Shown here: positions 36,901-48,560 of the stretch, piece by piece
Position numbering within the stretch: the stretch's first letter is position 1
Layout: every line of letters starts with the position of its first letter
DNA from: Ulva prolifera
Taxonomy: Eukaryota > Chlorophyta > Ulvophyceae > Ulvales > Ulvaceae
DNA length: 64,000 nt
NCBI GenBank assembly: GCA_023078555.1
Contig: CM041202.1
Coordinates: 6,062,522 to 6,126,521 of the forward strand
Direction: 5' to 3'
The notes under the pieces: generated by a model
Told to the model about the DNA's origin: nothing
What the model saw: only the letters and a program-made list of their open reading frames with translations
Database searches by the model: none
Translations under genes and position numbers: made by a program

Positions 36901-38979
36901 GGAGCTCGTGCTCGGCGACCGCCACGTGTGGGCGCAGTTTGAGAAGTACTGCATCACGCAGGTGCGCGCCCGCCGCCGCCGCTGATGTTGAGGAGCGGGT
37001 GTTGTGGGGAGCTCGCATCTGGAGTGCTCAGGCGGCGTCCAGAACTGCATGACTACAGGCGGTCAGGGGGGTGGCTCTTCTGTGCAGCGGGCTGCTAGTG
37101 CTCGTTGGACTGCTGGACTGGCTGGATTGATCGCCGAGTGATTGAGCAGGGCGCCACCTGCGACTGTTCTGAGACAGGGCTGCAGGAAGTCCACCTCACA
37201 ACGCATGGGATGCGTGCATGCGCTGCTTTGGAACACATCGAGGCGGCACACTGCTCACGCCGCCCGATCCATCTCCACCATGTGACGCCGCCAACGCTTA
37301 AAAACAGCTTTTTGTGACGGCGGCGGTGGCGTGCAGACGGCGTGCTCGCAGCCGCGGCAGCAGTTTGGGCACGTGTGCGTCGCGGACGAGCACTTTGTGC
37401 CGACGCTGTTTGCGGCGTACGGCCTCGAGGAGGGCCGCGACGGCATCGGCGAGCTCACGTACACCGACTGGCTCTCCGCGCAGGGTAGCTGGCACCCGAC
37501 GACCTTCCACCCGGGCGCCGCCCAGGCGGGCCTCTTCACGATGCGCCAGCGCACGCAGTACTCCAAGTGCGCCCGCCCCTCCCCCCCTCTATCGCTTTAT
37601 TGCATGAGACAGTCTGCTGCCCCCCATGCATCACTGTTTCAGGGGAGCAGACTGCCCCCCATGCATCACTGTGACATGTGCCTCTCACGGGTCATCAGTG
37701 TGCTATGGCGCTCTTGGGACTGTAGCCTGCGCCTCTGTTGCTGTGGGGTGCGAGTGGCGGAGCTCCGAGGGTGCGTGTGGTTTCGCCTGCCAGACTCTGG
37801 AGTTGCTGCCTGCGCAGTATGTGTGACGGAAAGCGCATGGCGGTGCGGTGGCTGCTGCTGTGCTGGGCTGTGCTGCGCCTCTTGCATCGCTGCTTCCGCC
37901 GGCTGGACTGCAGCGCGGTTGCCACTTGTGGCGCACCCACGGTCGAGCGTCGTGGGTTCTGTGCTGAACCCACCGCTTGGTGAGACCTCCACATCCTGAT
38001 CTAGTATGACTGCTGCGTCCCGGCTGCGGTAGCCGGAGGTGAGCCCGGGCGTGGGAAGGCCGGCGTCAGCCACGACACACTGCAGCGTCGCACACATGCA
38101 TGCAGGTGCCCGACGCTGCCGGCGGAGTCGCTGCGGAGTGCCGGCAAGCTGTTCTCGCGGTCGCCGGCGTGCCACGCCTCGGGCGACTACGTCACACCCC
38201 TCTCCGGCCCAGAGTTTGACCCCGAGCCGAGCATCCAGACGTTCTCGCGGCGCCTGCTCGCGGAGCAGGACGGCGGCTCCGTGTTGGCCACGGCCACGAT
38301 CGACGACGCCGACCCCGCCACCACGGCAGAGTACGAGGAAGAAGAGGGCGAGATACAGATGCCTCACGAGGCGGAGGAGGAGGCATCCGGTGGAGTCGGG
38401 GAGGACGGCATTTGGGAGGAGGATGGGAGCGACGTCGTGGGTTCGGCAGGGGTGGCGGACGGTGACGCGGCATCCGAGGGCAATGCATGGGGTCGCGGGG
38501 TGCAGCAGGAGGAGGGTGATGAGGCGGAAGGCGGCGCGCGCAGCCTGCAGCTGAACCGGTACAAGGTCAAGCGCAAGGCGTTTGTGACGCAGGAGGAGCA
38601 GCGCAAGGCGCGGCAGGAGGCACAGCGGCGAGCGCAGCGCGGCGCGATGCGGGCGCAACCGAACGACGCGGCGGCGCTTCACCAGGCGACGGTCCGGCGG
38701 GAGGCGGCGCAGCGCATCCCGGAGTTTGGGCCGGCGCGGGACAAGCTGTACGTCGAGCGCGCGACGGAGATCCGCGAGGCGATGGCCGAGAACCTGCGCC
38801 GCAGCGGCTGGCTAGGGGAGTATGTGCCGATGCAGATGCACTGCCCGCTGCTCGGGCGGCGCGTGTCGTGGCAGGCGGTGAGCGAGTTTGCGGCGCTCGC
38901 GTGGCGCTGCGACGGGCTCGGGTTTGCGTGGGACTGCCTCTACCAGCCGCAGCCGCAGCCGGCCGCCGCTGATGCCTGA
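33934..38979 (+). CDS. Core-2/I-branching-type glycosyltransferase, type II membrane protein with C-terminal extension
   Basis: Eight exons with matching phases encode about 769 residues: 33934-34068, 34268-34315, 34512-34775, 35397-35622, 36052-36232, 36610-36961, 37337-37566, 38106-38979. Residues 1-20 are a short basic tail, followed by one membrane anchor (about 21-39, GAAIALVCVVLVAL), the layout of Golgi glycosyltransferases. The lumenal part shows the plant Branch-domain series: VAIMFLVKSVIP, FLLVSETCIPL, RRHFLKGAQW, VADEHFVPTLFAAYG, LTYTDW and WHPTTF. It probably transfers a sugar to a glycan or cell-wall glycoprotein; donor and acceptor are unknown. Unusual: residues 479-769 (last exon) add a long acidic stretch (EYEEEEGE), a basic helical stretch (EEQRKARQEAQRRAQR) and a Trp/Cys-containing tail that is not part of the catalytic family. 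A MITE sits in the intron before exon 36610. Exons 2 and 3 in the stem are the least certain. Confidence 0.78.
36500..36601. mobile_element. hAT-type MITE, copy 2, abutting a splice acceptor
   Basis: 102 bp with ends CAGCGTTGGGTC and GACCCAACACTG, similar throughout to 23594-23695. The 8-bp target duplication GTGTGCAG is at 36492-36499 and 36602-36609. The right copy is exactly the acceptor of the glycosyltransferase exon that starts at 36610. Confidence 0.88.
37615..37675. repeat. Tandem duplication in an intron
   Basis: Two near-identical units containing CTGCCCCCCATGCATCACTG occur in tandem in the intron 37567-38105. Confidence 0.7.
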
Positions 38980-40558
38980 TGTGGTGCTGCGCTGCGGCCG
39001 CACCTGTTCGAGGCGGATGTGTGTGGCAGGCATGCAGGTGCCGTCTGCGTGCTGGGGTGTATGAGGATGATACTACTCTCGTCTTCCGCTGCGTTGAGAT
39101 GAGCCACGCTTGCCAGGTGCCGGGGCGCTGGAGCGCTGCGCTCAAGGGGGCGGAGTGTGAGGTACTGCACTCTGGTACAGTGGAAGAGGTGCCCAAAACT
39201 CGCCGCTGTGTTGATGCGGCAGCGTCTGAGCGCTGCAGGGTCAAAACTTGACACAAGCCTCGTGTCAGCCCGCCACAGCAGAGGTGGCAGGGTGCCGGCG
39301 CAGGCGTATGATGACAAGGCTGGCCGAAGCTTAGCTGCATGGTTGCACGGGAGCTGGCAGGGTGATGTCCCAGGCTATTGGCGGTGAGCACGCGAGCACC
39401 GAGGAGAGGCGCAGTTACCTCTGCGGGTGTGCGTGAGCATAGTATGCGGTGCATGCTGCCCCCTGCACACCTCGAACAAGTCTCAATGTTGCTGCGAAGC
39501 TGGTGGGTGTGTGAAACAATGCACGGCATAACAAGTCCAGGTGAAGTTGTCGCTACCCTGGTAGCCAGCGGGCTCGGTCTGCTGCCACATGGGACACATA
39601 TGAGGCCTGGAGGCTGAGCTCGAGATTGTGCTCGCTTCGGCCTAGCCATTGGCGCTTTCACTGCTGCAATCACATGATGACTTGCTGAGATCGTGTGGAC
39701 AGTCTCGGATGATGACGCGGCAGCGTAAGCTGCGCACGTTGAGGATCCCTGTCTGGCATTGTAGCGAAAGCGATCATTTAGTGCACTGAGCTTGCGTGCA
39801 AAATACATTACGCACATCTACACACTGCACTGGCCACGAATTTTCATGCACGTGGCAACACTGTGTATACTCGTAGGTGTTGTCCTGAGGTGCCCAGCAT
39901 GTACGTCTCAGGACCACAGTGTGGGCGTGTGACTGTCTTGGATAGCAACACTACATCATTGTTCAACCCGATGATGTTGTTCAACCTTGACACCGACAAT
40001 GACTGGTGCTCCCAAACGGATGTGTGACATCAGATATCATGCATCTACCTTCCCCGATACTCTGACGTGAACGCTGTTGATGCCAGCATTGCCACTCTGG
40101 ATGCATGCTCTCAGTCGGGCCAAGGCGCCAATGCCGAGTTCTCAGCTCAGGAACACAAACCAGCTCCGGTGTTGTGAGAACTCCGTGACCAAGGTCCAAC
40201 AGGCGCAGCGCCTCCACATCATTGCAACGAAAACACAATTCAAACAGCCCTCAACGTATTCTTTCTGCTCATTGGAACCCATGCAGTGAAAGAAGCACAT
40301 CCATTTTGGGTTGTGATGCTCTGTACCATTGCATCTCAGAGCATCACGACCGCCATTTGTTCTGAGATCGCGATCCAAAATCCACACTCCCTGAAGCGTT
40401 CCGCCCCTCAACATGACAGTGTGTGCTTTGAGGCTGGCCCACCGCACAACGAGCACGAAAGCAGACTGGGATGCAAACGCTGCAGCCACGCCTCGGCTGC
40501 ACAGGCACCACTCACGCGCGGACCACACGGCTTGCGGCCGCACGGGCCCTGAGCGCGA
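38980..40558. other. Intergenic region between convergent genes
   Basis: No coding domain recognised. It separates the glycosyltransferase 3' end from the 3' end of the minus-strand DEK_C/PC4 gene. Confidence 0.4.
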
Positions 40559-43500
40559 TCAGCTCGGCGTCGTGCCCGCCGCGTCGGCCGGCTGCTCCTC
40601 CGCACCCCTCCGCCAGGTGGAGGCATCCACCCACGGCCGCACCGGGTCCTTCAGGCTGTTGATGCTCTCTCTGACCCTCGGCAGGAGGGCGTCCAGCATG
40701 AGCCACTCGCCACCGGAGAGGGTGACTCCCTTTGCACCACGCCACGACATCGCCACGGCCGCCGCGCCGTCCACCGCCGGCTGCAAGCTCACACTCGTGG
40801 TGCCGAACCCTGGGTGGTGCATCACCAGCAGGCTCCAGTCCGGGGAGAAGCGCGTGTCCACATTTTTACCCGTCCGTACGGCCTTGGCAACCTTCTGCAA
40901 GATAACGCCAAACGTTGTTCCTAGAATACGCGCAGGATGTGCATGCGCCGACAAGCGCAAAGGCACGTTTGTCTGGGCAGGGGCGGCCGCACACCCCTGC
41001 TCCTGGACTGACATGCTCACTGCAGATGGCGATGGCGCATGTGACGCCGCACACGCCGTGCATGACATAATGCTGGCGGATGAGGAGCACGTCGCTGCAC
41101 AGCACAGTGGCCTGGGTGCGATGCGCTGAGTGTGTTGACGTTTTCTTGAGCTGCGCGCCGTTTGCGCATGGTTGCCCTCTTCGTCGCCTGTCTCCATGTA
41201 ACACAGCACAGTACAGGGCTGCGACGGCACATACCCAGAATGACCGTGGACCCCCTTGCAGTGCGCTCGAGGCGCAACACACTGCAGCACCGTTTCGACC
41301 CATCAAGTTGCTAGTGGCGCCACCGCACAAACGGCTTGAGTTCAGGTGGGGGCGGCGGGTGGCGTACCTTGTGGCTCACGACGACGCCATTGAACTGCTG
41401 CAGGGTGAGCGTCACGCCCCGCCGCGACGGCGCCCAGCGCTCATTGCCCAGTAACCGGAACACCCCCAGCGACACGACCACGTGGCCGCTTTCGCGGTGC
41501 ACATGCACGCACATACCCTCCGGCACGTCCCTCGGCCCCAGCAGCCACAGCGCTCCCCCTGAAGCGGCCTTGTACTGCTGTCCCACGTGCAGCATGTCCA
41601 GAGGCGCCAGGGCTGTGGCGGCGGCCGCCGGGAAGATGAACGAGGGATCCAGTGCACCTCCCTGGAACACTGCCTGCGCCCCCGGAAATCCAGGGAACTG
41701 GCCAGGGGCAAATGCTGGTCTGGCGTGGGCCGGGGTGTCCGTGTCGTGGTTGCGTGCTGACAGTGGATCGCCGCGCGCCGTGTCCCTCCCCGCGCCCCCA
41801 GCCGGACACCCCGCAGTTGAGTGGGCAGCTGACAGCTCCCGATTCACGAACGCTGATGCTGAGGTCGCGTTATCGGAAATTGCCGAGCTTCTATGTTTGG
41901 GGCCCCGCGGCCGGCCTGCTTCCGTGTGCCCGGTTGCACGCATGAGTGATGGCGTGTCGCCCGGCCGCCCACCCCAGCCGTGGGCTGATGCTGCGTTGTC
42001 CGCAGCGCCAGGCCAATTCATTGGCGCACTCGTTTGCAACGGCGCACGTGCGCCGCCCGCGCGGCCGGCGGTCGATGCGGCCGGGCGGGGCGCCACTGCT
42101 GTGACGTCTGGCGGTGGGGCCGGCAGTCGCGCACCTGCCCCAGACATGGCTGCTGTTTGCGGAGGCCGAACTGCCGGGTGGGCTGATGCTGCCGCAGCAG
42201 GGCGGCCGGATGCAGTGAACGCAAACGGGTGTGCCGGTGCGGCGTGCCACATTGCCCCCGACCCGCCGAAAGCCGGCAGGTGCGCCGCGGTTGTGAAGGA
42301 TGACCCGAATGCAGCAGGCTGCATGACCGCTTCGCCGCCAAAAGGTGGCGTGGCGGATTGCGAGGGTGGCCCTCCGTCAGCTGCTGGGACGTGTCCCGCC
42401 GCGCCGAGCCCTGTCCCGGACGCAGCCGCTCCCGCCTTGAGCCGTTTACTTCTTACGCGCTTCCGCCTCGGCGGCCGCGTGGCCTCCCCGGTGGCAATGG
42501 CTGGTGCCCCTGGTGGCTGAAGACCACCTTTGGCAGGTAGCGCTGGTGCAGCTGCGGTGGGGGCCTGTGTCGTAGGTGGTGGAGCTGCCTCTCTGGGCAA
42601 ATCCTTAAGTGCCATGACGGGAGCCGCCCGGGTCCTGGCCGGCGCCCCCGGTGCGCTAGCGGAGTCCCGCGGTTCCTTGGATGGAGCCCCTGAGGCGCTT
42701 GCTTGAGCCGCTGGCTCCCGCGCTGGACCCCCTGACGCCGAGGCGACAGTCCCGACAAGGTGTTCCTTCGGTGGAGCAGGGGACTCTGAGATCCCACCAC
42801 GCTCCTGCGACGAGGGGCGGCTGCTGTGCCAGTCCAGCGCCCGACGCACGGCGGCCATGTCCTGGGACAGCGCCTGCAAACGTGACACTGTCAGTCAGAT
42901 GCAAGCAGCATATTACATCACAGCAGGATGTGGACCAGCTCTGCCTTGCTGGTGCACCGACCATTGACGATGTGTGGACGTGTGTATTTCTTGATCGCAT
43001 GCACCAACAAGCAGTTTTACCTACCATCTTCGCTGTTCACAGGCCATACTCGCATTGGTGGCAGACGCTCCGGCACGCAGCCCATGTTCCAGCAGCGGCC
43101 CACACAGCACGGACCCCACGCAACGCCCCTGACCTTTGTGTCATTCCAGAATACAATCAATTGTTTGGCCAGCCTAGTAAACATCGCAGCCGGGTTGAAT
43201 GCCATGCGTGGACGGCCTGTTCGTGTTCCATGCAATGCGATACAGACGAGTAAAGAGGTGCAGACAAATTCAGCAAAAAAATCTCTTCCGGATCGCCGTT
43301 CACGAACACAGCCACATCGTGATAGCCAGCACACACACGCCCAGATCCGGCAGGGTCGGCTCCTCATGCCCCAAATCGTAGCGCAACCCCTGCTCAGCAC
43401 TAGATGACAATCCAACCTGCCGATACGTCTCATCATTACCTTTCTGCAACGCCACAGACAGCAAGCGCATCGCCAACTCCACGAACAGCATCCATAGGCA

Positions 43501-44811
43501 ACGCATTGGCACAAAGAGCCCAGGGCATGATGACAAGACACCGGTACAGGCAATACAGCATGCGAGCACGCACCTGGAAGGCTGTGCCAGGGAGGCTGAT
43601 GCCCTTGAGAGGGGCCTCGGGGTTGCCGGGGATGCCGCCACCGGGAGGGATACACACTGTGACAGCACCACAGCCGTCTGAAGCCAATGTCACCATGCGG
43701 GAGGTCCCGAGCGAGACTCTACAGGACACGTCTGCCAGCTGTAGCGCTTGGCTGAGGTGTCCCGAGGCCAAAGAAAGTGTTGTCCATTCGTCGTTTGTCA
43801 GATGAACTCCCTCCCTGGTAGGGATCATCTGGCCAGATTCCTGCAGCTGGCACCAGGCATGAGCAATCCATGCCTGGAAATTGATGCAAGAAGCAATCGT
43901 GCAGTATCTCTCAGTGCAACGTTGTGCTTTGAAGTGTCATACAGAACAGAAGACTAACACACGAAGGCAAGAAGATGCTGTAAACAGAAGGCAGGTGGCT
44001 GACTGGACTCCACCATGGTCACAGATACAAAATTGACCACCTCATATGTGGTGCTGAACGCTGTATCTGAACTCCAAGTTACACACGATGAGATGAGACG
44101 AAGGATGTTAGAGCTCACCGGAGAATATGCTCTGATTTCGACGATGGGTGTGCCTTGCATGTCCCGGATGGTGCAGCGAAACCTGCCGTCTTCTGTGAGG
44201 AGGAAAAGCTTCTTTGGGCCAGAATCCTGTATCTCTAGCTTGAGTTTGACTTGCTTGTTGCTTGCATATGGCACGTCCTGTTGTGCATCATAATCGCCAA
44301 ACCGCTTGCCCGGCGCTATTCTGACCTGCGACTGCAAGATGATATGCTTCTGTATCGCTTCCTGCATTGACGAGCTTTCCATTGCGCATTAACCACAAAC
44401 AATGGTGGCATTTTGCGCTCAGGTGCGGAGGATGCGACGAGAGCACTGCACGCTGACAAGCCCTCAGACGAGCGCACTCTGCTCGTCCCATGTATTCGCA
44501 CGGCTACATCCTAGCGCTACACAGAAGGACATATACATTGCAGCTGCATTGGAATCATGCCACTTTTAATGCAGAATATATACTGATAAGGTAGCGATGA
44601 GGCTAATGTACCTGAAATATCATTTTGAGCCACCTGACGTGGAAACAAACGAGCATCACAGGCACACCTGTACATCTGCATCAAACTGGCTCGTATCTTG
44701 AATGAAATACGATCTAAGCTTGCTTTTGAGACTGTCCTCTGAAGTGGATTCAAGATCTGCGCCTTGAAGCAGCAGCTGCAAGTACTGAACAACCAGATCC
44801 TTGGAAACCAT
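40559..44811 (-). CDS. DEK_C plus four PC4-like domains, long paralogue
   Basis: Five exons, all joined in phase 0, encode about 831 residues: 44811-44668, 44361-44119, 43840-43574, 42873-41368 and 40894-40559. Exon 1 with the start of exon 2 is a DEK_C helical domain (VVQYLQLLLQGADLEST). PC4 repeat 1 is FRCTIRDMQG, VEIRAYSP and MIPTREGVHLTNDEW. Repeat 2 spans the exon 3/4 junction: VSLGTSRMVTL, KGISLPGTAFQ, then ALSQDMAAVRRAL. A disordered Pro/Ala/Gly linker of about 370 residues carries a basic patch (RRKRVRSKRLKAG). Repeat 3 has RRGVTLTLQQF. Repeat 4 ends KGVTLSGGEWLMLDALLP. PC4 domains bind single-stranded DNA and act as transcription coactivators; plant KELP combines DEK_C with one PC4. 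The product is probably a nuclear ssDNA-binding cofactor. The exon-3/4 intron (43573-42874) contains the X relic. The paralogue is at 56206-59159. Confidence 0.75.
43134..43485 (-). pseudogene. Decayed copy of coding element X inside a PC4-gene intron
   Basis: Three minus-strand segments in different frames read as one protein-like sequence. Segment 1 runs 43485 to about 43342 (LLSVALQKGN, EQGLRYDLG). Segment 2 runs about 43328-43282 (YHDVAVFVNGDPEEIF). Segment 3 runs about 43274-43134 (AEFVCTSLLVCIALHG, LAKQLIVFWNDTK). The breaks coincide with a short CA/GT run (43330-43338) and a seven-base A/T homopolymer (43275-43281), typical slippage sites. Segment 1 is homologous to the left-edge fragment (1-108). 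Because both PC4 half-domains join in phase across this intron, X is an insertion, not a host exon. The family is unknown. Sequencing indels are an alternative cause of the breaks. Confidence 0.5.
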
Positions 44812-45299
44812 GTGCAATATCGTGTTGACTCTGAATCACTTAGACATGCCGCTAGACTTCTTCTCTCAGGCGGAGATGGCCTGTGTACAAGTGTTAGAGC
44901 GCAAGCACGCGTTGCCTCTCTGAGCACGAAATACCTAGCCCGTCGTGCGTTGTGACCTCAGAATCGAAGGTGTATGCTCATAAGCTCGAATCCGTCTAGC
45001 GACGCACTGCTATATGCCATTTACACTCACTGCTTTGCACAGCATCGGACCCGATCGGGGCTGATGTGAACAGCGCGTCTTGACGTGCCTCGCCTGTGGT
45101 GACAGGGGCGCGGCACTTGCGTACAGGCCGAGGCCGAAGCTTTGCGAAGCAAGCAGGTGTGGAACAGGCACCTTTGACCGAGCTCACTCGGTATGGTCTC
45201 AGATGTATAAGTACATAGGGACTGTGTTTCGAGGAACGTGTCATACCGACGCTACTGCACGACCCAGTGGATGCTTTCGCGTAAATCAACGATTAACCT

Positions 45300-45905
45300 G
45301 AAACCTGCTCGGAATGTCCTTACCAGCGCTCTACAACTCGGCGGTTTTCCCGCTGAAATAGACGTATTTTTTTTCTGAAAATGCCGCAAGGAATGAAAAA
45401 ACTCAACGGTTTACGCCGCAGAAAACAGGCTGAAAGAGCAAATGTCAGCGGGCGCAGCCCGCTGGGTCTTGGGCTTTTGAGCGGTATTGCCCGCTGGAAT
45501 ATGCAGCGCGGGAGCGAAGCGAGCGGTATGTGTTGACACATTTCTTGTGTTGACCCAGCTAGCGCAGCGAGCGAGCTTGAATAGCAGATGCACATTGTCA
45601 TCAAGTATACATTTGTCGAGACGCCACTGGATGTCTTGCCCCGCAGCAGCAACAATCTAACTGTGAAACGCTATATCACGTTGCAAAGCGCAACCCACAG
45701 TGTCAATAGACGCGGTGTGTCTCCTCTGCTTTGAGCAATACTTATATTTAGTCCGTTCGGCCTCAAGGGGTCAGCCCACAAAAGCGCGCTCGTGACGATG
45801 TTGCGAGCACCTCCGGCACGAACATACTTGCGGGAGAAATGAGCCAGGCGGTCTTGTTGCTAATGCTGATGATATTCACGTTCTGGCGGGGCTGCCCCCG
45901 CCGAA
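45300..45905. other. Possible organelle-derived insert (NUPT/NUMT-like)
   Basis: The segment has GC-rich hairpins and motifs typical of green-algal organelle intergenic DNA: CAGCGGG-CGCAG-CCCGCTG at 45446-45464, GGCGGGG-CTG-CCCCCGCC at 45885-45902, and GAGCGAAGCGAGCG and AGCGCAGCGAGCGAGC between about 45500 and 45580. The surrounding sequence is more AT-rich than typical exons here. No organelle gene was recognised, so origin is an inference from repeat style. Confidence 0.35.
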
Positions 45906-46370
45906 GGCAAAGGACCATCGACAGGACCTCGCGTGTTCACTGCAAAGCTGATCGCGGACCTCCAGATGAAGTTTGCCTTTGCACAGCATATTGAATACCA
46001 AAGATGGCACTGCAAGGCGTTGCAGGGCTTGCGACAGCTTCTGTAATTGCAAACGCCAAGTGGAGGTGTATCACTAGTACTGGAAAGACGCCAATGCTGT
46101 CAAAAGGCATTAGGACTTGGGAGTCATGGCAAAGCCGTAGAGGCATCAGAGCGCAGAGAAAATTTGTTGGTTGCATTGCATGAAGGGCACACGGACCATG
46201 AGTGAGGCAGGCAGACACAGGCAGACACTTGTTATTGCAAGTGGAGCGAGCCCGGATTTATTTTTTGCATGCCTCCAAAAAACAACAAGTATGGCGGGAT
46301 ATCCCTCCAGAATTTTGTCAAGCCAGCGGTGCCTGCCCTCTGAAAATTGGAAAATGCCAACGGTAATCCC

Positions 46371-46432
46371 TGTGGCTATCCCATTGGTGATATGACCGCT
46401 ATCTCACTGAGATATATCACTGGATTGCCACA
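46371..46432. mobile_element. Palindromic MITE, copy 2 (62 bp, TSD ATCCC)
   Basis: The ends are TGTGGC... and ...TGCCACA. The interior contains GTGATATGACCGCTAT. The 5-bp duplication ATCCC lies at 46366-46370 and 46433-46437. Confidence 0.75.
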
Positions 46433-47232
46433 ATCCCTCCCAACAAAAAAAAAACGCTGTAGAGCTCTGGTCCTTACCCTTCAGAATACGTTCTTGTTCA
46501 GCCATGGCTGTGAAGAAGGTCTCGCTGCTTTCAATTTTGCCTTGAGTCTCGGGTATGCAATACTATGTAGATCATGGTACTTCGTATATGTAGGCCACGG
46601 CGTCGACATCCCAGCATATTCCAAACATTTGAGCATATTCCAAACATTCATAGATGCTGTGATTCTGTAATCCGGTCGAACGTGCACATCCTAATTCCCA
46701 GCTACCAGTAGATGGACAGTGACACATGTATACGGTAGTGGATCATTGAGGCACGCCGCGCCTGTGACATCAGCTCTTGTGTGCACAGCAATAACTCGTT
46801 ACCTCCAGCTCAGTGCAACGCACACATGCTAGCACTTGAGGAGGCGAAGATGGTCACCAATAGTAAGCTCCACTGACACTGTATCGTGGTGGAGCTATTC
46901 ACTGACTGGCGAAAGCGTCAGAATTCATTGTGTTCATGTGGGAGCGTGCCAAGTGCCCAGCAGTGTTGGCCCCTTGCTGGTGTAACACGTGGACGCTCTC
47001 CCGCAGCTACGTATGCTGCAGCACGTCAGCACCCAGACGCCACGATGCCTGCAAACATAACACCCACCTGGCTCCAAAGTACCTGCCAGGCGCCTCGCCA
47101 TCTACACGAGATCTGAAGCCACACCGTAGTCGCAGCATCATGACCAGTCTGCAGCAAGCATGACAATACATGTTCCCAAAGCCTCCGCCCAGGTGCCTAA
47201 AGCGTTCGCTAACCAAGCACATTCTTTCGTCA

Positions 47233-47277
47233 TGTGGCACTCCGGTGGTATAGCGGCCATATCACTGGATTGCCACA
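47233..47277. mobile_element. Palindromic MITE, copy 3 (45 bp, TSD CGTCA)
   Basis: A near-perfect palindrome from TGTGGCA to TGCCACA around AGCGGCC. The 5-bp duplication CGTCA lies at 47228-47232 and 47278-47282. It is so short that the element is essentially only its two inverted ends. Confidence 0.8.
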
Positions 47278-48560
47278 CGTCATCATCATCATCATCACCA
47301 CCAAGTCATCATGGACACGCCTAACCAAGTTCGATTTCAGCAATCACCCCCAATCAATCTGCTCCTTTTCACAGCTGCATGTGCACCTGCACTTGAGTGC
47401 ATGAACAACACGCTCCATTTGCATAACGATGCAAGTCACTGAGCACGCCCTCATAATTGGCTATGATAGAAATAAACTGCTAACTGAGCAATCCGTCCAT
47501 GGAAGAAGGACATCAACGACCCTTCAAAAAGGCAGTGGGAGCACAACATAGCAGGGCTCTGCGACAGCCGTGTGCAAACGGCTCTGCTTCTTGCTCCTGG
47601 TGACGCGGGCAATCACAGTGCCGCCGCTGAGGTTGTTACACGGTCCCTGCTAGGCGGAGGTGCACCGTTCGACGGCGCGGCGCTTGCCGGAGCGGCGAGC
47701 TCCACCCTGCCCTGCATGCAGCACCATCATCATCACCGCCGCAACGTTCATGGCACCCTCAATGCCACTGGACGGCACCTGGGCCGGGGGCTGCACAGCT
47801 TCAAACCGGGCAGCACGCATCATGCCACATATGAGACGTCGGTGGGTGGTGGGGGCTCCATTGGCTAGTGCGCCACGATAGCTGCGAGTATGAGCCGAGC
47901 ACCGGCGAGAGAATATTCAAATGATCATAATTAGCACCATGCCCGACCACGCCCGACATTGCCCGCCTGCCCTGCTCTCAAATGCTGGCCAGAGTGGCTC
48001 CAAGAGGTGAATCCACCAGAGCCCACTAGCGAGAGCCCATGCACCTGTGAGTGATGTCAGGGCGATGTTCAGGCTGCAGTGGCGGGTGCTCACAGGCCCC
48101 CCAGCACACATTCCAGCCTGAGTGACTGCCTGCCAGCCTGCACAGTGCAGTGCACGCCACAGCAGCCAGGCAGGGTAGTGCAGCCGCAGCCGCCGGGCGC
48201 TGCTGGGAGAGCACCGCACAGGCATGCATGCAGCACCGCACAGACATGCATGCAGCACCGCCGGTCTGCCGAGAACAACGGCACAGCGACAGGCCAGCGT
48301 ACACTGTGCAGCAGCATCAGGCCGGCACGGGTCATGATGCATGTGCAGCTCGAGTGTCTAGATCATCAGAGGAGCAATTGCCTGAGCAGCCTGTGTGGTG
48401 CACACCGTCGCACGAAGCAGCCTCGTCGAAGAGGGTTCACGTGGAGGCGTCTGCAGATGCTGCCCGCTTCTATGTGCACCGACAGGAGACCCTGGAAGGT
48501 TGCGTATGCCACACAATGACATGGCGCCACGTGCACTTCCGCGTACATCATGCATGTCAA

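Larger units (their letters stand above)
44812..48560. other. Intergenic region with organelle-like segment and MITEs
   Basis: No supported gene. The notable parts (45300-45905 hairpin-rich segment, MITEs at 46371 and 47233) are annotated separately. A short CATCATCAT run follows the MITE near 47279. Confidence 0.4.

Noticed and set aside
41336-42520. 394-residue plus-strand ORF
   Set aside because: Antisense shadow of the disordered linker exon of the DEK_C/PC4 gene; low-complexity GC-rich composition keeps it open.
43300-43450. Segment starting KGNDETYRQ as the last exon of the DEK_C/PC4 gene
   Set aside because: A TTGCAG before it fits in phase, but conservation with the left edge extends upstream through that point, and the PC4 helix is completed in phase by the exon at 42873.
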